The notes under the pieces: model-generated
What the model was told of the DNA's origin: nothing
The model's input: only the letters and a program-made list of their open reading frames with translations
Database searches by the model: none
Position numbers and translations under genes: made by a program
In this document: positions 43,399-52,710 of the stretch, piece after piece
Layout of the letters: every line of letters begins with the position of its first letter
Position numbering within the stretch: the first letter of the stretch is position 1
Assembly (NCBI RefSeq): GCF_000952155.1
Contig: NZ_JYON01000002.1
Coordinates: forward strand, 62,001-126,000
DNA length: 64,000 nt
DNA from: Aliterella atlantica CENA595
GTDB taxonomy: Bacteria; Cyanobacteriota; Cyanobacteriia; Cyanobacteriales; Chroococcidiopsidaceae
Direction of reading: 5' to 3'

Positions 43399-44250
43399 AT
43401 GATAAAAAAAATATTGTTAGCTGTTTCTGGACTAGGACACGCTGAAGAAATGCTGAAAACTTTGAAAGAAGTGCCAGCAATTCAACAAGCAGATGTAACA
43501 GTTTTACACGTTGTTCCGGCTCAAACTACTGCCCAAGTGATGACGGCTAAATGGGAGGAAGGAGGTAAAATTCTTGGTTCGGCGATAGAGACTGTAAATC
43601 TAGACCCTAGCAAAGTTACGGCAATCCTACGCCAGGGCGATCCTAAAGATGTGGTTTGTCAAGTAGCAGATGAAATAGATGCCGATCTAATTATTATGGG
43701 TTCGCGCGGCTTGAAACGCTTGCAATCTATTTTATCGAATTCAGTCAGTCAATACGTCTTTCAATTGTCATCGCGTCCGATGTTGTTGGTAAAAGATGAC
43801 ATCTACATCAAAAAGATCAAGCGCGTGATGGTAGCGATGGATGGTTCTGAAGCTGCTAAAGAATGTTTAAAGTTGGCTTTGTTTCTAACTCGCGATATTA
43901 AAGGCGGTCAATTAATTTTGGCGTACGTGGATAAAAACTTGAGCAGTAAAGCTGGGGAAGTATCGACAATAGAGGCAGAAAACAATCCTATCTTAGCGCC
44001 TGCGATCGCCGAAGCGAAAAGACAAGGCGTACAAACTCGCGCTGTCGTCGGTGCTAGCAAGCCTGCAGAAGAAATTTGCCGTCTAGCTCAAGAAAATGAT
44101 GTAGATTTGTTAATTCTTGGCTCACCCGATCGCCGTCCTTCGATTGCTAAAAGCTTTGTTGATATAGATAGATTAGTTAGTTCTTCTTTGTCTGACTACG
44201 TGCGCGTCAATGCTACTTGTCCTGTATTACTAGCACGTACTGCTGGTTAA
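43399..44250 (+). CDS. Universal stress protein with two UspA domains
   Basis: 283 aa. Two tandem Usp domains (about 1-135 and 140-283). The first has KKILLAVSGLGHAEE and DADLIIMGSRGLKRLQSILSNSVSQYV, the second RVMVAMDGSEAAKECLKLAL and VDLLILGSPDRRPS...GS-like end. Only partial versions of the G-x2-G-x9-G(S/T) nucleotide motif are seen. Role in stress survival is by family. Confidence 0.92.
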   Translation: MIKKILLAVSGLGHAEEMLKTLKEVPAIQQADVTVLHVVPAQTTAQVMTAKWEEGGKILGSAIETVNLDPSKVTAILRQGDPKDVVCQVADEIDADLIIMGSRGLKRLQSILSNSVSQYVFQLSSRPMLLVKDDIYIKKIKRVMVAMDGSEAAKECLKLALFLTRDIKGGQLILAYVDKNLSSKAGEVSTIEAENNPILAPAIAEAKRQGVQTRAVVGASKPAEEICRLAQENDVDLLILGSPDRRPSIAKSFVDIDRLVSSSLSDYVRVNATCPVLLARTAG

Positions 44251-44276
44251 TGACAGTGACCAGCGATCGGTGACGA

Positions 44277-44296
44277 ACTACGAATTACGAATTATT
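44277..44296. repeat. Heptanucleotide repeat (ACGAATT)
   Basis: Two to three copies of the unit found inverted upstream of icd (13500-13527). Confidence 0.5.
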
Positions 44297-44308
44297 AAAT
44301 ACGTAGCT

Positions 44309-44350
44309 AAAAAAAATCCCTGCACTGTATATAGTGTAGGGATTTTTTTA
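44309..44350. terminator. Bidirectional terminator between usp and psbM
   Basis: An 11-bp stem (ATCCCTGCACT with AGTGTAGGGAT, six-base loop) is flanked by A8 and T7 tracts, so it can stop transcription from both directions. Confidence 0.85.
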
Positions 44351-44380
44351 GATTGGGTAGGGGTGCAATGTCGCCGCGCC

Positions 44381-44497
44381 CTACGAATCTTTTTTGCTAT
44401 CGCGGCTAGCGGTTTGAATATAGAGAATCAACAGAAACACGGTAGGTACGAGTACGAACAGAATGCTCGCCACGAAACCCAAATCATTAACTTGCAT
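44381..44497 (-). CDS. psbM: Photosystem II reaction centre protein M
   Basis: 38 aa single-helix subunit at the photosystem II dimer interface. The sequence starts [18 protein letters not shown] and continues [14 protein letters not shown], an essentially textbook PsbM, with a slightly longer tail DSKKDS. Too short for usual open-frame cut-offs. It lies 73 bases after the ferredoxin gene on the same strand and ends before the shared terminator. Confidence 0.95.
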   Translation of the reverse strand: MQVNDLGFVASILFVLVPTVFLLILYIQTASRDSKKDS

Positions 44498-44570
44498 CGA
44501 AAGAAAGCCTCTCTCGGTCTCCAGTCCAACAGTTTTAGGATATCACTAATTGCAGTATAGATTTATTGTT

Positions 44571-44870
44571 TCACTTTGGCTTGGTAATTACGCTGATCGG
44601 TCCATTGACTAAAGTTTGACAGGCTAGGCGGTAGTTATCGGGCTTTTTCTTTAGCCTGCGGTTTTCTACATCTGTGCGGGGAGAAACATTTTCTAAGCCC
44701 TCGCTAATCTCGACAATGCACGTACCGCATTGCCCGTAACCGCCACAGTTCATCATTTTGCTCATGAATGTGTAGATGTCTACATCATTGGCGATCGCTT
44801 TGAGGCGCAAATTTGCCCCATCTGCGGCGATCGCTTCTTTATTTTCTTTGACAAACTTAATATTAGCCAT
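44571..44870 (-). CDS. 2Fe-2S ferredoxin-like protein
   Basis: 99 aa with the plant-type cluster ligands [14 protein letters not shown] and a distant Cys in YRLACQTLV. It differs from photosynthetic PetF and belongs with the adrenodoxin/bacterial-type small ferredoxins. The position upstream of psbM on the same strand suggests co-transcription. Confidence 0.92.
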   Translation of the reverse strand: MANIKFVKENKEAIAADGANLRLKAIANDVDIYTFMSKMMNCGGYGQCGTCIVEISEGLENVSPRTDVENRRLKKKPDNYRLACQTLVNGPISVITKPK

Positions 44871-45270
44871 TTGCTCCCTTGTTGACCGTCTGCTTGCAGA
44901 TTTTTCTCTCGTACACCAGTTAACTTACTATTTGCGAAGTAGAATGCTGGGAAACTTATTTTCTTTAATCGACTTAGTGCTAAGACGATAGATCAGTTCG
45001 CCCTAGCTAACCTTAAGTGCTTTTTGCCCAAATAGAAACAATATATTTGACTTTAAACTTTCTGTCTTCTTGAAAGTGGCAGATTTCATCATTTCTGACT
45101 TACGCTAAAATTAAGCATACCAAATATTTAAATAACTTAATAAAGTAGTTAAAAAATATACAAAGCTGTGGTAATAAAGTAACCTCAACTAAAAATTTAT
45201 TGTAACAATGGGGAAAACCCTTGTAAATTGACGCTTTTACTGCAAAAGGTACAAGTTAGGAGTCGATAGG
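44871..45270. other. Spacer before the RND efflux genes
   Basis: About 400 AT-rich bases. It should hold divergent promoters for the ferredoxin/psbM and efflux units, but I see no distinct operator, riboswitch or repeat. TAGGAG and AGG lie just before the efflux ATG at 45271. Confidence 0.4.
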
Positions 45271-46626
45271 ATGACCTTGGGAGCTAGGTGCAAAGAGCCA
45301 GAGAGTAATAGGGAGAAGCATATTTTAGCTAGAAAAAACAAAGGTCAATGTCGCTACATCTTGAGCGCTGTTATAGTTGGTACGAGCTTGATCGTGACAA
45401 GCTGCGGTAATTTACCAAAAGAAGCAGCAGACGCGCAATCTCAGCAAGCAAATCAGCCCACAGCCGTAGATGTAGCGATCGCCCGTACTGGCACATTAGT
45501 AGCTACACCTACATATACAGGTAGTACAGAAGCAGTGAGAACGGTATCATTGCGATCGCAAGTAGAAGGACAACTACTAGGGTTAAATGTCGATGTTGGC
45601 GATATCGTCAAGCAAGGGCAAATAGTCGCTCAATTAGACGATGCGATCTTGAGGACGCAGTTAAATGAGGCAGAAGCAGAACTAGCCGCGAGAAGATCGG
45701 AAGTAGCCAGCGCCCAAAGTCAAGTGAGTAACGCGCGTGCAGCCGTAGAAAGCGCCCGATTAGAGTTGCAACAAGCGCAAGCAGATTCGCAAAGACAGCA
45801 AGCACTATTTAAGGAAGGAGCGATCGCCGCGCAACAGGCACAGCAAGCGCAAACAGACGCGCGGACAGCCGCTCAAGCATTGCGAGCAGCACAAGAACAA
45901 GTCAGTACCCAACAACAAGCAGTAGCCGCAGCGCAAGGCAGAGTTGTATCCCAACAAGCAGTAGTTGCTCAAGAACGACAGCGCCGTTCTTTTACGCGGT
46001 TAGCAGCGCCAATTTCGGGCGTAATTTTACAACGTCTGCGTGAGAGTGGAGATTTAATTCGCCCAGGCGATGAGGTGTTGCAAATTGCTGATTTTAGTCG
46101 CGTGCAAGTGCGAGTAGAAGTATCGGAGAGAGAATTAGCAAATATCCGCCCTGGGCAATCAGTAAATGTAAAATTAGATGCTTTTCCCCAAGAAACAATA
46201 GTAGGCAGAGTTACCCGTATTTATCCCGCAGCCGATGCCACAGCGCGTTTAGTGCCTGTAGAAGTAATTATTCCTAACAGTAACAGCAGAATTGGTAGTG
46301 GCTTACTAGCGCGAGTAAGTTTTGAGAGTGGAGAGCAAGAGCGGGTTGTAGTGCCGCAGTCGGCTTTGGCTGGAGGGCAGGGAGGACAAGGAGGACAACA
46401 GGAGGATCGCGGAACTTTGTTTGTGGTGGCGCAAGGGGAGACGGACAAACAAGCTACGGTTGAATCTCGTGCTGTGACTTTGGGCGAACGGGCTGATGGC
46501 AAGGTGGAGATTTTGTCGGGGTTGAAGGTAGGAGAAAGATTTGTATCTCGTAGTGGCGAACCCCTAAAAGATGGCGAAACTGTCAGATTGTCATTTCTTT
46601 CGGAACAACCGCAGCGGGGGCAATAG
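45271..46626 (+). CDS. RND efflux periplasmic adaptor (MFP) lipoprotein
   Basis: 451 aa membrane-fusion protein linking the RND pump to an outer-membrane channel. The N-terminus has a lipobox-like LIVTSCG (Cys45). The biotinyl-lipoyl half motifs flank a long Ala/Gln-rich coiled coil (about 125-225: EAELAARRSEVASAQSQV), followed by a beta-barrel domain. A Gly/Gln-rich insert (GGQGGQGGQQ) lies near 370. Two bases separate its stop from the pump gene. Confidence 0.93.
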   Translation: MTLGARCKEPESNREKHILARKNKGQCRYILSAVIVGTSLIVTSCGNLPKEAADAQSQQANQPTAVDVAIARTGTLVATPTYTGSTEAVRTVSLRSQVEGQLLGLNVDVGDIVKQGQIVAQLDDAILRTQLNEAEAELAARRSEVASAQSQVSNARAAVESARLELQQAQADSQRQQALFKEGAIAAQQAQQAQTDARTAAQALRAAQEQVSTQQQAVAAAQGRVVSQQAVVAQERQRRSFTRLAAPISGVILQRLRESGDLIRPGDEVLQIADFSRVQVRVEVSERELANIRPGQSVNVKLDAFPQETIVGRVTRIYPAADATARLVPVEVIIPNSNSRIGSGLLARVSFESGEQERVVVPQSALAGGQGGQGGQQEDRGTLFVVAQGETDKQATVESRAVTLGERADGKVEILSGLKVGERFVSRSGEPLKDGETVRLSFLSEQPQRGQ

Positions 46627-46628
46627 TC

Positions 46629-49600
46629 ATGCAGGCACAGAACGGTTCGGGATTTAGTATTAGTGCGATCGCAATTCGCCAGCATATCGGTACTCTCATG
46701 CTGACTTTGGCGGTGATTGTGGTAGGAATATTTTTCTTGACTAATTTGCAAGTCGATCTTCTGCCCTCAATTACCTATCCACGTATTGGTGTTCGGGTTA
46801 GTACGCCTGGAATTTCCCCAGAAGTCGCGGTTGATGAAGTTACAAGACCTTTGGAAGAAGCATTATCGGCTACTGAGGGTGTCATCCAAGTTTATTCGCA
46901 AACTCGTGAAGGACAAGTAAGTTTAGACTTGTTCTTTCAACCAGGTGGAGATATCGATCAAGCGTTAAATGAAGCTACTGCGGCTTTTAACCGAGGGCGC
47001 GGACAGTTGCCAGATACTATTGAGGAAGCTCGACTATTTAAAGCCGATCCTTCGCAGTTGCCTGTTTACGAGCTTGCCTTAACTTCTTCGTCTTTGCAGG
47101 GTAAAGATTTACGCGTGTTTGCTGATGAAGAACTCTCGCGCGAACTTAGTGTAGTCCCAGGAGTAGCAGCAGTTGATGTCTCTGGTGGCGTTAATGAAGA
47201 AGTACGAGTTAATATCGACCTCGATCGCTTGCAAGCAGTCGGCGTAGCTTTAACTGATGTCTTGGACGAACTAGAAGCACGCAATCAAGATATATCTGGC
47301 GGACGCATTCAAGGAGAAACAACAGAACCTTTAACCCGTACTGTAGGGCGTTTTCAAGATGCTGAAGAAATCAGAAATATCTCGTTTGAAGTCTCCACTG
47401 CCTCTGACTCTTCTACCCCTCGCCGTCGCGTTTATTTACGAGACTTTGCTGAGGTAATTGATGGCACTGAAGATCAACGGGTATTTGTATTCCTTAATAA
47501 ACAGCCTGCAATAAAAATCAGCGTTCAAAAACAGCCAGATGCGAACACTATTACTATTGTCGATGGCGTTAGACAGCGCATTGAAGAATTAAGAGCATCT
47601 GGTTTAATTCCGGCTGATGTGGTACTAATTCCTACTTCGGATGAGTCGCGGTTTATTCGCAATTCTATTTCTAACGTGACAAGTTCTGGGTTAATTGGTG
47701 CTGGACTTGCTGCGGTAGCTGTTCTGCTTTTCCTTGGTTCTATCCGGCAGACGATAATTATTGTGCTTTCGATTCCCTTAGCTACTCTAGCCGCCATTAT
47801 TTTTATGGGGCTATTTGGGCTATCAATCAACGTTTTTAGCTTGGGTGGCTTGGCTCTGGGTGTAGGAATTGTTGTTGATAACTCTATTGTCATGCTAGAG
47901 AATATTGCCGAAGGTGCAGGCATGACTCCAGGGAAAGATAGTAAAGCACGACTTAATTCTCAACAACTAATCGACCAATCGGCAAGGAGCAGTCAGGAAG
48001 TAGAATCTGCTTTGGTTGCTTCTACTAGCACTAACTTAGTTGCAGTGTTACCGTTTTTGCTGATTGGTGGTTTTATTTCGCTGCTATTTAACGAGCTAAT
48101 TTTGACTATTAGCTTTGCTGTTGCAGCTTCTATTTTGATTGCTGTGACTGTTGTGCCGATGGCTACATCTCGAATGCTTGCAATTCGCGCTTCGAGTAAA
48201 TTAGGCAATTTTTGGCTGCTGCGGCAGTTCAATCAGCGATTTGATGCAGCTACTAGAGGCTATGGCGGTTTGCTAACAAAGGTGCTGCGCTATAGATTTA
48301 TGGTTGTGGCGATCGCTATCCTTATCCTTGGTGCTGGTAGTTTTTGGATGGCAGGACAAATTCCTCAAGAAATCCTCCCCCGCATCAATACCGGACAAGC
48401 AAGTTTGTTTGCTCAATTTCCTCCTGGGACTCCTTTAGAGACAAACCGTAAGGTAATGGCTGCTGTCGATGATATTTTGCTCAAGCAACCAGATACAGAA
48501 TATGTGTTCTCTACAGTTGGGGGATTTTTGTTCGGGAATAATACAAGTGAAAATCCTTTACGCGGTTCTAGCACTGTTACTTTAAAACCTGGTAGCGATG
48601 TTGAGGCTTATGTAGAACGGGTAACGCAAGAATTTAATCAGCTAAATTTAGCAGGTATTCGTCTGCGGCTAAGACCAGGTGAAGTACGCGGCTTAGTTTT
48701 AACGAACTCTCCGGTTAGAGGCGCAGAGATTGATGTAATTTTACAAGGTGCGAACGAACAAGAACTCAGACAAGCAGGACAGCAAGTATTAAAAGCTTTG
48801 GATGCAAGAGCAACTTTAGCTAGTTTTCGCCCTGATGCTGACCCCAGACAGCCAGAAGTGCAGATTCGCCCAGATTGGGAACGGGTAGCAGAATTAGGCT
48901 TGAATACACAAGAAATTGGCGATACGATCGCGACAGCAATCGAAGGATCTGTACCGACGCAATTGCAAAGAGGCAATCGCTTGGTGGATGTGCGCGTGCA
49001 GCTAAATAAAAATGCGATCGCCCAAGCTTCGCAATTAGAACGCATTCCCTTATTTGTAGATGGCAATCGCCAAATTCGGCTTGCCGATGTAGCTCAAATT
49101 ACTGAAGGTCAAGCCCCAGGCGAAGTTCAGCGGATTAATCAGCGCCAAGTCTTCTTGATTGCTGGCAACTTAAATGAGGGTGCAAGTTTGGGCGATGCTA
49201 TTGCTCAAGTAAACAGCGTAGTAGAAAACGTGCAACTGCCAGCAGGTGTAAGTGTTTTACCAAGTTCGGCTAGTGAAACTAATCGCCAGTTGCAAGACTC
49301 CCTCAAAGTATTAGGGGGACTAGCCGCTTTTCTAGTATTTGTAGTGATGGCAGTGCAATACAACTCTCTTGTCGATCCTTTAGTAATTATGCTGACAGTA
49401 CCCTTGGCTTTGGCTGGGGGCATTTTTGGGCTGTATATTACTAAAACAGCGATCGGTGCGACTGTATTGGTAGGTGCGGTGTTGTTGGTGGGCATTGTCG
49501 TCAACAACGCGATTATTATGGTGGAGTTGGCAAATCAGATTCGGGAAAAAGAGGGATGCGATCGCACTTCGGCAATTTTACGCGCTGCGCCTCAACGTCT

Positions 49601-49841
49601 TCGCCCTGTGTTAATGACAACTATTACTACTGTTTTGGGGATGTTTCCCCTAGCTTTAGGAGTTGGTGAGGGTAGCGAGTTTTTGCAGCCTTTAGGAATT
49701 GTAGTTTTCTCTGGTTTGTCTTTGGCAACTTTACTTACCTTGTTTATTATTCCTTGCTTTTATGTCATGCTCCATAGTCTGTTCAAGCTGAAGCTAGGTA
49801 GATATAGCACCAAGGCTAAGTTATTGCTGAAAAAAAGATAG
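46629..49841 (+). CDS. RND family efflux transporter permease (HAE1/AcrB type)
   Basis: 1070 aa proton-driven pump. Twelve membrane helices in the 1+5+1+5 order with two large periplasmic loops. The start (AIRQHIGTLMLTLAVIVVGIFFL), the FQPGGDIDQALNEATAAFNRGRGQLP loop and the intramembrane segment LGGLALGVGIVVDNSIVMLENI, whose Asp forms part of the proton relay, fit the family. Substrate unknown. No outer-membrane channel gene is adjacent. Confidence 0.94.
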   Translation: MQAQNGSGFSISAIAIRQHIGTLMLTLAVIVVGIFFLTNLQVDLLPSITYPRIGVRVSTPGISPEVAVDEVTRPLEEALSATEGVIQVYSQTREGQVSLDLFFQPGGDIDQALNEATAAFNRGRGQLPDTIEEARLFKADPSQLPVYELALTSSSLQGKDLRVFADEELSRELSVVPGVAAVDVSGGVNEEVRVNIDLDRLQAVGVALTDVLDELEARNQDISGGRIQGETTEPLTRTVGRFQDAEEIRNISFEVSTASDSSTPRRRVYLRDFAEVIDGTEDQRVFVFLNKQPAIKISVQKQPDANTITIVDGVRQRIEELRASGLIPADVVLIPTSDESRFIRNSISNVTSSGLIGAGLAAVAVLLFLGSIRQTIIIVLSIPLATLAAIIFMGLFGLSINVFSLGGLALGVGIVVDNSIVMLENIAEGAGMTPGKDSKARLNSQQLIDQSARSSQEVESALVASTSTNLVAVLPFLLIGGFISLLFNELILTISFAVAASILIAVTVVPMATSRMLAIRASSKLGNFWLLRQFNQRFDAATRGYGGLLTKVLRYRFMVVAIAILILGAGSFWMAGQIPQEILPRINTGQASLFAQFPPGTPLETNRKVMAAVDDILLKQPDTEYVFSTVGGFLFGNNTSENPLRGSSTVTLKPGSDVEAYVERVTQEFNQLNLAGIRLRLRPGEVRGLVLTNSPVRGAEIDVILQGANEQELRQAGQQVLKALDARATLASFRPDADPRQPEVQIRPDWERVAELGLNTQEIGDTIATAIEGSVPTQLQRGNRLVDVRVQLNKNAIAQASQLERIPLFVDGNRQIRLADVAQITEGQAPGEVQRINQRQVFLIAGNLNEGASLGDAIAQVNSVVENVQLPAGVSVLPSSASETNRQLQDSLKVLGGLAAFLVFVVMAVQYNSLVDPLVIMLTVPLALAGGIFGLYITKTAIGATVLVGAVLLVGIVVNNAIIMVELANQIREKEGCDRTSAILRAAPQRLRPVLMTTITTVLGMFPLALGVGEGSEFLQPLGIVVFSGLSLATLLTLFIIPCFYVMLHSLFKLKLGRYSTKAKLLLKKR

Positions 49842-49842
49842 G

Positions 49843-50871
49843 CTAATTAGAACTACTAATTTTGGGGCGTGCGAACTTAAATACCATTGTCTGCAGCCGA
49901 CTTGTGCCAACAGTAAGCATGAGATTAGCTAAAAACACAACCATTTTAAGCAGAGTTTTTGGAGAATTGCTAAATTTTAGTGCTTCTTGCATCTGTATAT
50001 ATGCGGTGGCAAAGTCTAATTTGACTAGCTGCCAGCATACCTCTCTAAAAGTATTTATTGCCTCAAATTCTTGGAGTTGAGAGATCGTGCGATCGCTCAA
50101 GTACGATGCGGAAATGGCGATCGCCAAACGCACGTTAGCTGCATTTGCGCCAGACTTAATCAGCGAAAAAGTTTGCGATTGAGTATGCTTGCGATAGCAA
50201 GCTAGTGGTGTAGGTTCGTACCAAACTGAGTATTGCGACGCAATTCGCATATACATCTCTGTATCGCCAGCATGAAATAAATCGGGGTGGAATCCACCTA
50301 AGCGTTCGTAAACTTCACGTTTGACTACAAAAGCAGGTGATAGAATCAAATGCGACTTGGCAAGGCATTCTAGCAAGTTTGGAAACACGCCCGCTCTTGC
50401 TCGGTTAGAAGGCGATAAAGCAGTTTGAGCGCCATGTTCATTTATATAGATCGAACGACAAAATGCTGCCCCCACTGTCGGTTCTTGCTCAAATGCTTGT
50501 TGGAAGGTTTCATAAAACCCAGGTAATACAATATCGTCAGAATGAAGTATATGTATTAGTTGCCCAACGCTACGTTCGATACAGGCATTGAAGTTAGCAA
50601 TTGCACCGATATTTTGCGGCTGACGATGGAAACTTATCCGCCCTCTACCTAATTCTTTAACTAACGCTTCTACATCGCCGTCGGTAGAACAATTATCTAC
50701 TACCTCAATCTGCATCAATTCATGGCTAGGAGCTTGTGCAAGCAGACTTAAAAGTGTGGGTTTAAGATAATCTATACAATTATAGTTAGGAATCATCACC
50801 GACCAAAGCGGTCGATAAATTTCTGGCGCTACAGAAGCGATCGCGGGATATTTTGGACGTTCGTTGCTCAT
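49843..50871 (-). CDS. Family 2 glycosyltransferase
   Basis: 342 aa GT-A fold enzyme. WSVMIPNYNCIDYLKPTLLSLL begins the nucleotide-sugar domain, NCSTDGDVEAL and LIHILHSDDIVLPGFYE supply the DxD-type region, and FHAGDTEMYMRIA follows. One weak hydrophobic segment near the C-terminus. Probably acts on extracellular or LPS polysaccharide; no cluster context. It meets the RND pump gene tail to tail. Confidence 0.9.
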   Translation of the reverse strand: MSNERPKYPAIASVAPEIYRPLWSVMIPNYNCIDYLKPTLLSLLAQAPSHELMQIEVVDNCSTDGDVEALVKELGRGRISFHRQPQNIGAIANFNACIERSVGQLIHILHSDDIVLPGFYETFQQAFEQEPTVGAAFCRSIYINEHGAQTALSPSNRARAGVFPNLLECLAKSHLILSPAFVVKREVYERLGGFHPDLFHAGDTEMYMRIASQYSVWYEPTPLACYRKHTQSQTFSLIKSGANAANVRLAIAISASYLSDRTISQLQEFEAINTFREVCWQLVKLDFATAYIQMQEALKFSNSPKTLLKMVVFLANLMLTVGTSRLQTMVFKFARPKISSSN

Positions 50872-51019
50872 TTTTTACCTAGGAGCAGGCGTAAGGCATT
50901 TGCTCGTGTATTAACTTTTACCTAATTGTACGCTGCCTTAATGCCTGTGTAACACCTCAAAAATGATAATTACTTAGCTTATCCTCAGATTCTATAGAGC
51001 GATCGCATTTTCTGGAGTT

Positions 51020-52225
51020 TTAATGGTGCGTACTATCTTTTACTTGACTTTGCGCTAAATATCGATGCAAGACGATTAAAGCGATCGCTAATACCAAGAT
51101 TAATCCTGGTATGCTTTCCAACCCTGCGCGGTTAGCAATCCAACCAATTGTCGTTGGAATTACCGCCGCCCCTAAACTGGCAACGCTACTAACAAAACCG
51201 ATTGCCGCAGGTACAATTGCACTGGGTACTCGCTGCGGCATTAACCAAATTGTAGTCGGGAACATAGCTGCGATGGCAAAGCCAATTAACGGCAAGCTCA
51301 ACCATTGCCCAGGTAGCAACCACCAACTTGCTAGCCCCAAAGCCAAAGTAGCTAAAGATACATTGATTAAGCGGTTTGCACCTAGTTTATTAATTAAAAT
51401 TCCGAGGATTAACCGCCCTGTAGTAAAACCCAGCCAAAAGGCGCTGACGCTATATCCTGCCGTAGCTGCGGGAAATTTACGGCTAACGTGCTGAACTGTG
51501 TATGCCCAATTGCCTAATGCTGCTTCTATCCCTACATTCAGTAGCAAAAATAAGCCTGTAAGTATGACAATTGGCGTTCCAAGTGCTAACCGGATATCTG
51601 CCCAAGCATTACGCTTAGCTGCTGTTTTTGCCATCATCGGTTGGTAGCGAGTTATCACAATCCCAACTACTGCTACTACCAGTAAAGCAACGATGCCAGT
51701 AAATACCAGATAAATTTGCCGCCATTCTAGCCCTATTACCAGTAAGGTAGTGGCAATTGTCGGTCCTAGTAATGCGCCAATTCCATAAAATGCGTGCAAT
51801 AATCCGATCCACTTTGCCTCGCGCCCGTCGCTGACTATATAAGTATTGATGCCTGCATCTATTAGCCCAATACTCAAACCAAGCAACGTCCCAACTATAA
51901 CCATCACAAACCAAGCGGAAGCCATTGCATAAGTTGCTAAAGCTGTGGTTAAGGCGATCGCCGCAACAAGTAGCATAGGTGCAAGTCCTAACCAATTGCT
52001 AATTATGCTACTGCTAAAAGCAGCAATTACATAGCCAGCAACTTGACTAATAAATAAATAAGTCACGGTTGCAGGTGAAAGAGCAAATGTCTCTATAATC
52101 GAGGGCAAAAGTACGCCTAAGCCACTTTCAGCCATGCCAATTGCAATAAAGGCGTAGAAAGCGATCGCTATGCCAATCCAGGCGGGTGCTATTTGGGGCG
52201 ATCGCTTTGCTCTGTGGGACTTCAT
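51020..52225 (-). CDS. MFS transporter controlled by the adjacent LacI operator
   Basis: 401 aa with 12 predicted membrane helices and the MFS pattern GLLHAFYGIGALLGPTIATTL in the middle. It resembles FucP-like/YfkF-like sugar or metabolite porters. A 20-bp palindromic operator lies 34 bases before its ATG, and an identical core lies before the next gene upstream. This suggests induction by the ligand of the LacI-family regulator at 52711, probably the transported compound. Confidence 0.88.
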   Translation of the reverse strand: MKSHRAKRSPQIAPAWIGIAIAFYAFIAIGMAESGLGVLLPSIIETFALSPATVTYLFISQVAGYVIAAFSSSIISNWLGLAPMLLVAAIALTTALATYAMASAWFVMVIVGTLLGLSIGLIDAGINTYIVSDGREAKWIGLLHAFYGIGALLGPTIATTLLVIGLEWRQIYLVFTGIVALLVVAVVGIVITRYQPMMAKTAAKRNAWADIRLALGTPIVILTGLFLLLNVGIEAALGNWAYTVQHVSRKFPAATAGYSVSAFWLGFTTGRLILGILINKLGANRLINVSLATLALGLASWWLLPGQWLSLPLIGFAIAAMFPTTIWLMPQRVPSAIVPAAIGFVSSVASLGAAVIPTTIGWIANRAGLESIPGLILVLAIALIVLHRYLAQSQVKDSTHH

Positions 52226-52258
52226 AAATTCTGCTAGGCGCTTTAACTCCTATTATTC

Positions 52259-52278
52259 TAACTGAATCGATTCAGTTA
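52259..52278. promoter_or_regulatory. LacI-type operator 1
   Basis: Perfect 20-bp palindrome TAACTGAATCGATTCAGTTA with central CG, as in LacI/GalR-family sites. It lies upstream of the MFS gene and overlaps the stop codon of the 99-aa gene. Confidence 0.8.
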
Positions 52279-52575
52279 ATTAAAAAAATAAGGCGCTTGC
52301 CGATTGTAGTATCGTTCTTCTATCCATTCCAACACTGCTTGATGGGAGCTTAAGTAGAAAGTGCGATCGCTTTGAGGATCGTAGACTTGCCAGGAAGTTA
52401 GCCCATTTTTATCGATAACTTCCTTAACTTCAGGCTCATTTGCTGAATTGAGAAAGTTGTAGCAGCGAATGCCAACACCTTTAACTATCTCTACAAACCT
52501 TTGCCGCCAATCTTTTGACGATGTTGTAGCATACTCATTCTGCTTGTACGAATACTTGTGTTGATAAGCTCTCAT
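52276..52575 (-). CDS. Hypothetical protein of the LacI regulon
   Basis: 99 aa, soluble. The C-terminal half (SWQVYDPQSDRTFYLSSHQAVLEWIEERYY) looks like a compact mixed alpha/beta unit. GAGGAG lies before the ATG. It sits between two copies of the operator and shares direction with the MFS gene, so it belongs to the same regulon. I do not recognise the family. Confidence 0.75.
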   Translation of the reverse strand: MRAYQHKYSYKQNEYATTSSKDWRQRFVEIVKGVGIRCYNFLNSANEPEVKEVIDKNGLTSWQVYDPQSDRTFYLSSHQAVLEWIEERYYNRQAPYFFN

Positions 52576-52601
52576 TAGAACACACTCCTCTTAAACTAAC
52601 G

Positions 52602-52623
52602 CTCTCTGAATCGATTCAGAGAG
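52602..52623. promoter_or_regulatory. LacI-type operator 2
   Basis: Perfect 22-bp palindrome with the core CTGAATCGATTCAG, shared with operator 1, and CTCT/AGAG arms. It lies in the divergent spacer between the 99-aa gene and the lacI-type gene and could control both. Confidence 0.8.
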
Positions 52624-52710
52624 TACTTCCATGTTAAGAAATATATTTCGATTCGGCAAGCGATCGGGCTCTATCTCAGGCAAGATTGATTAGAAGCGAT
52701 CGCTGATACT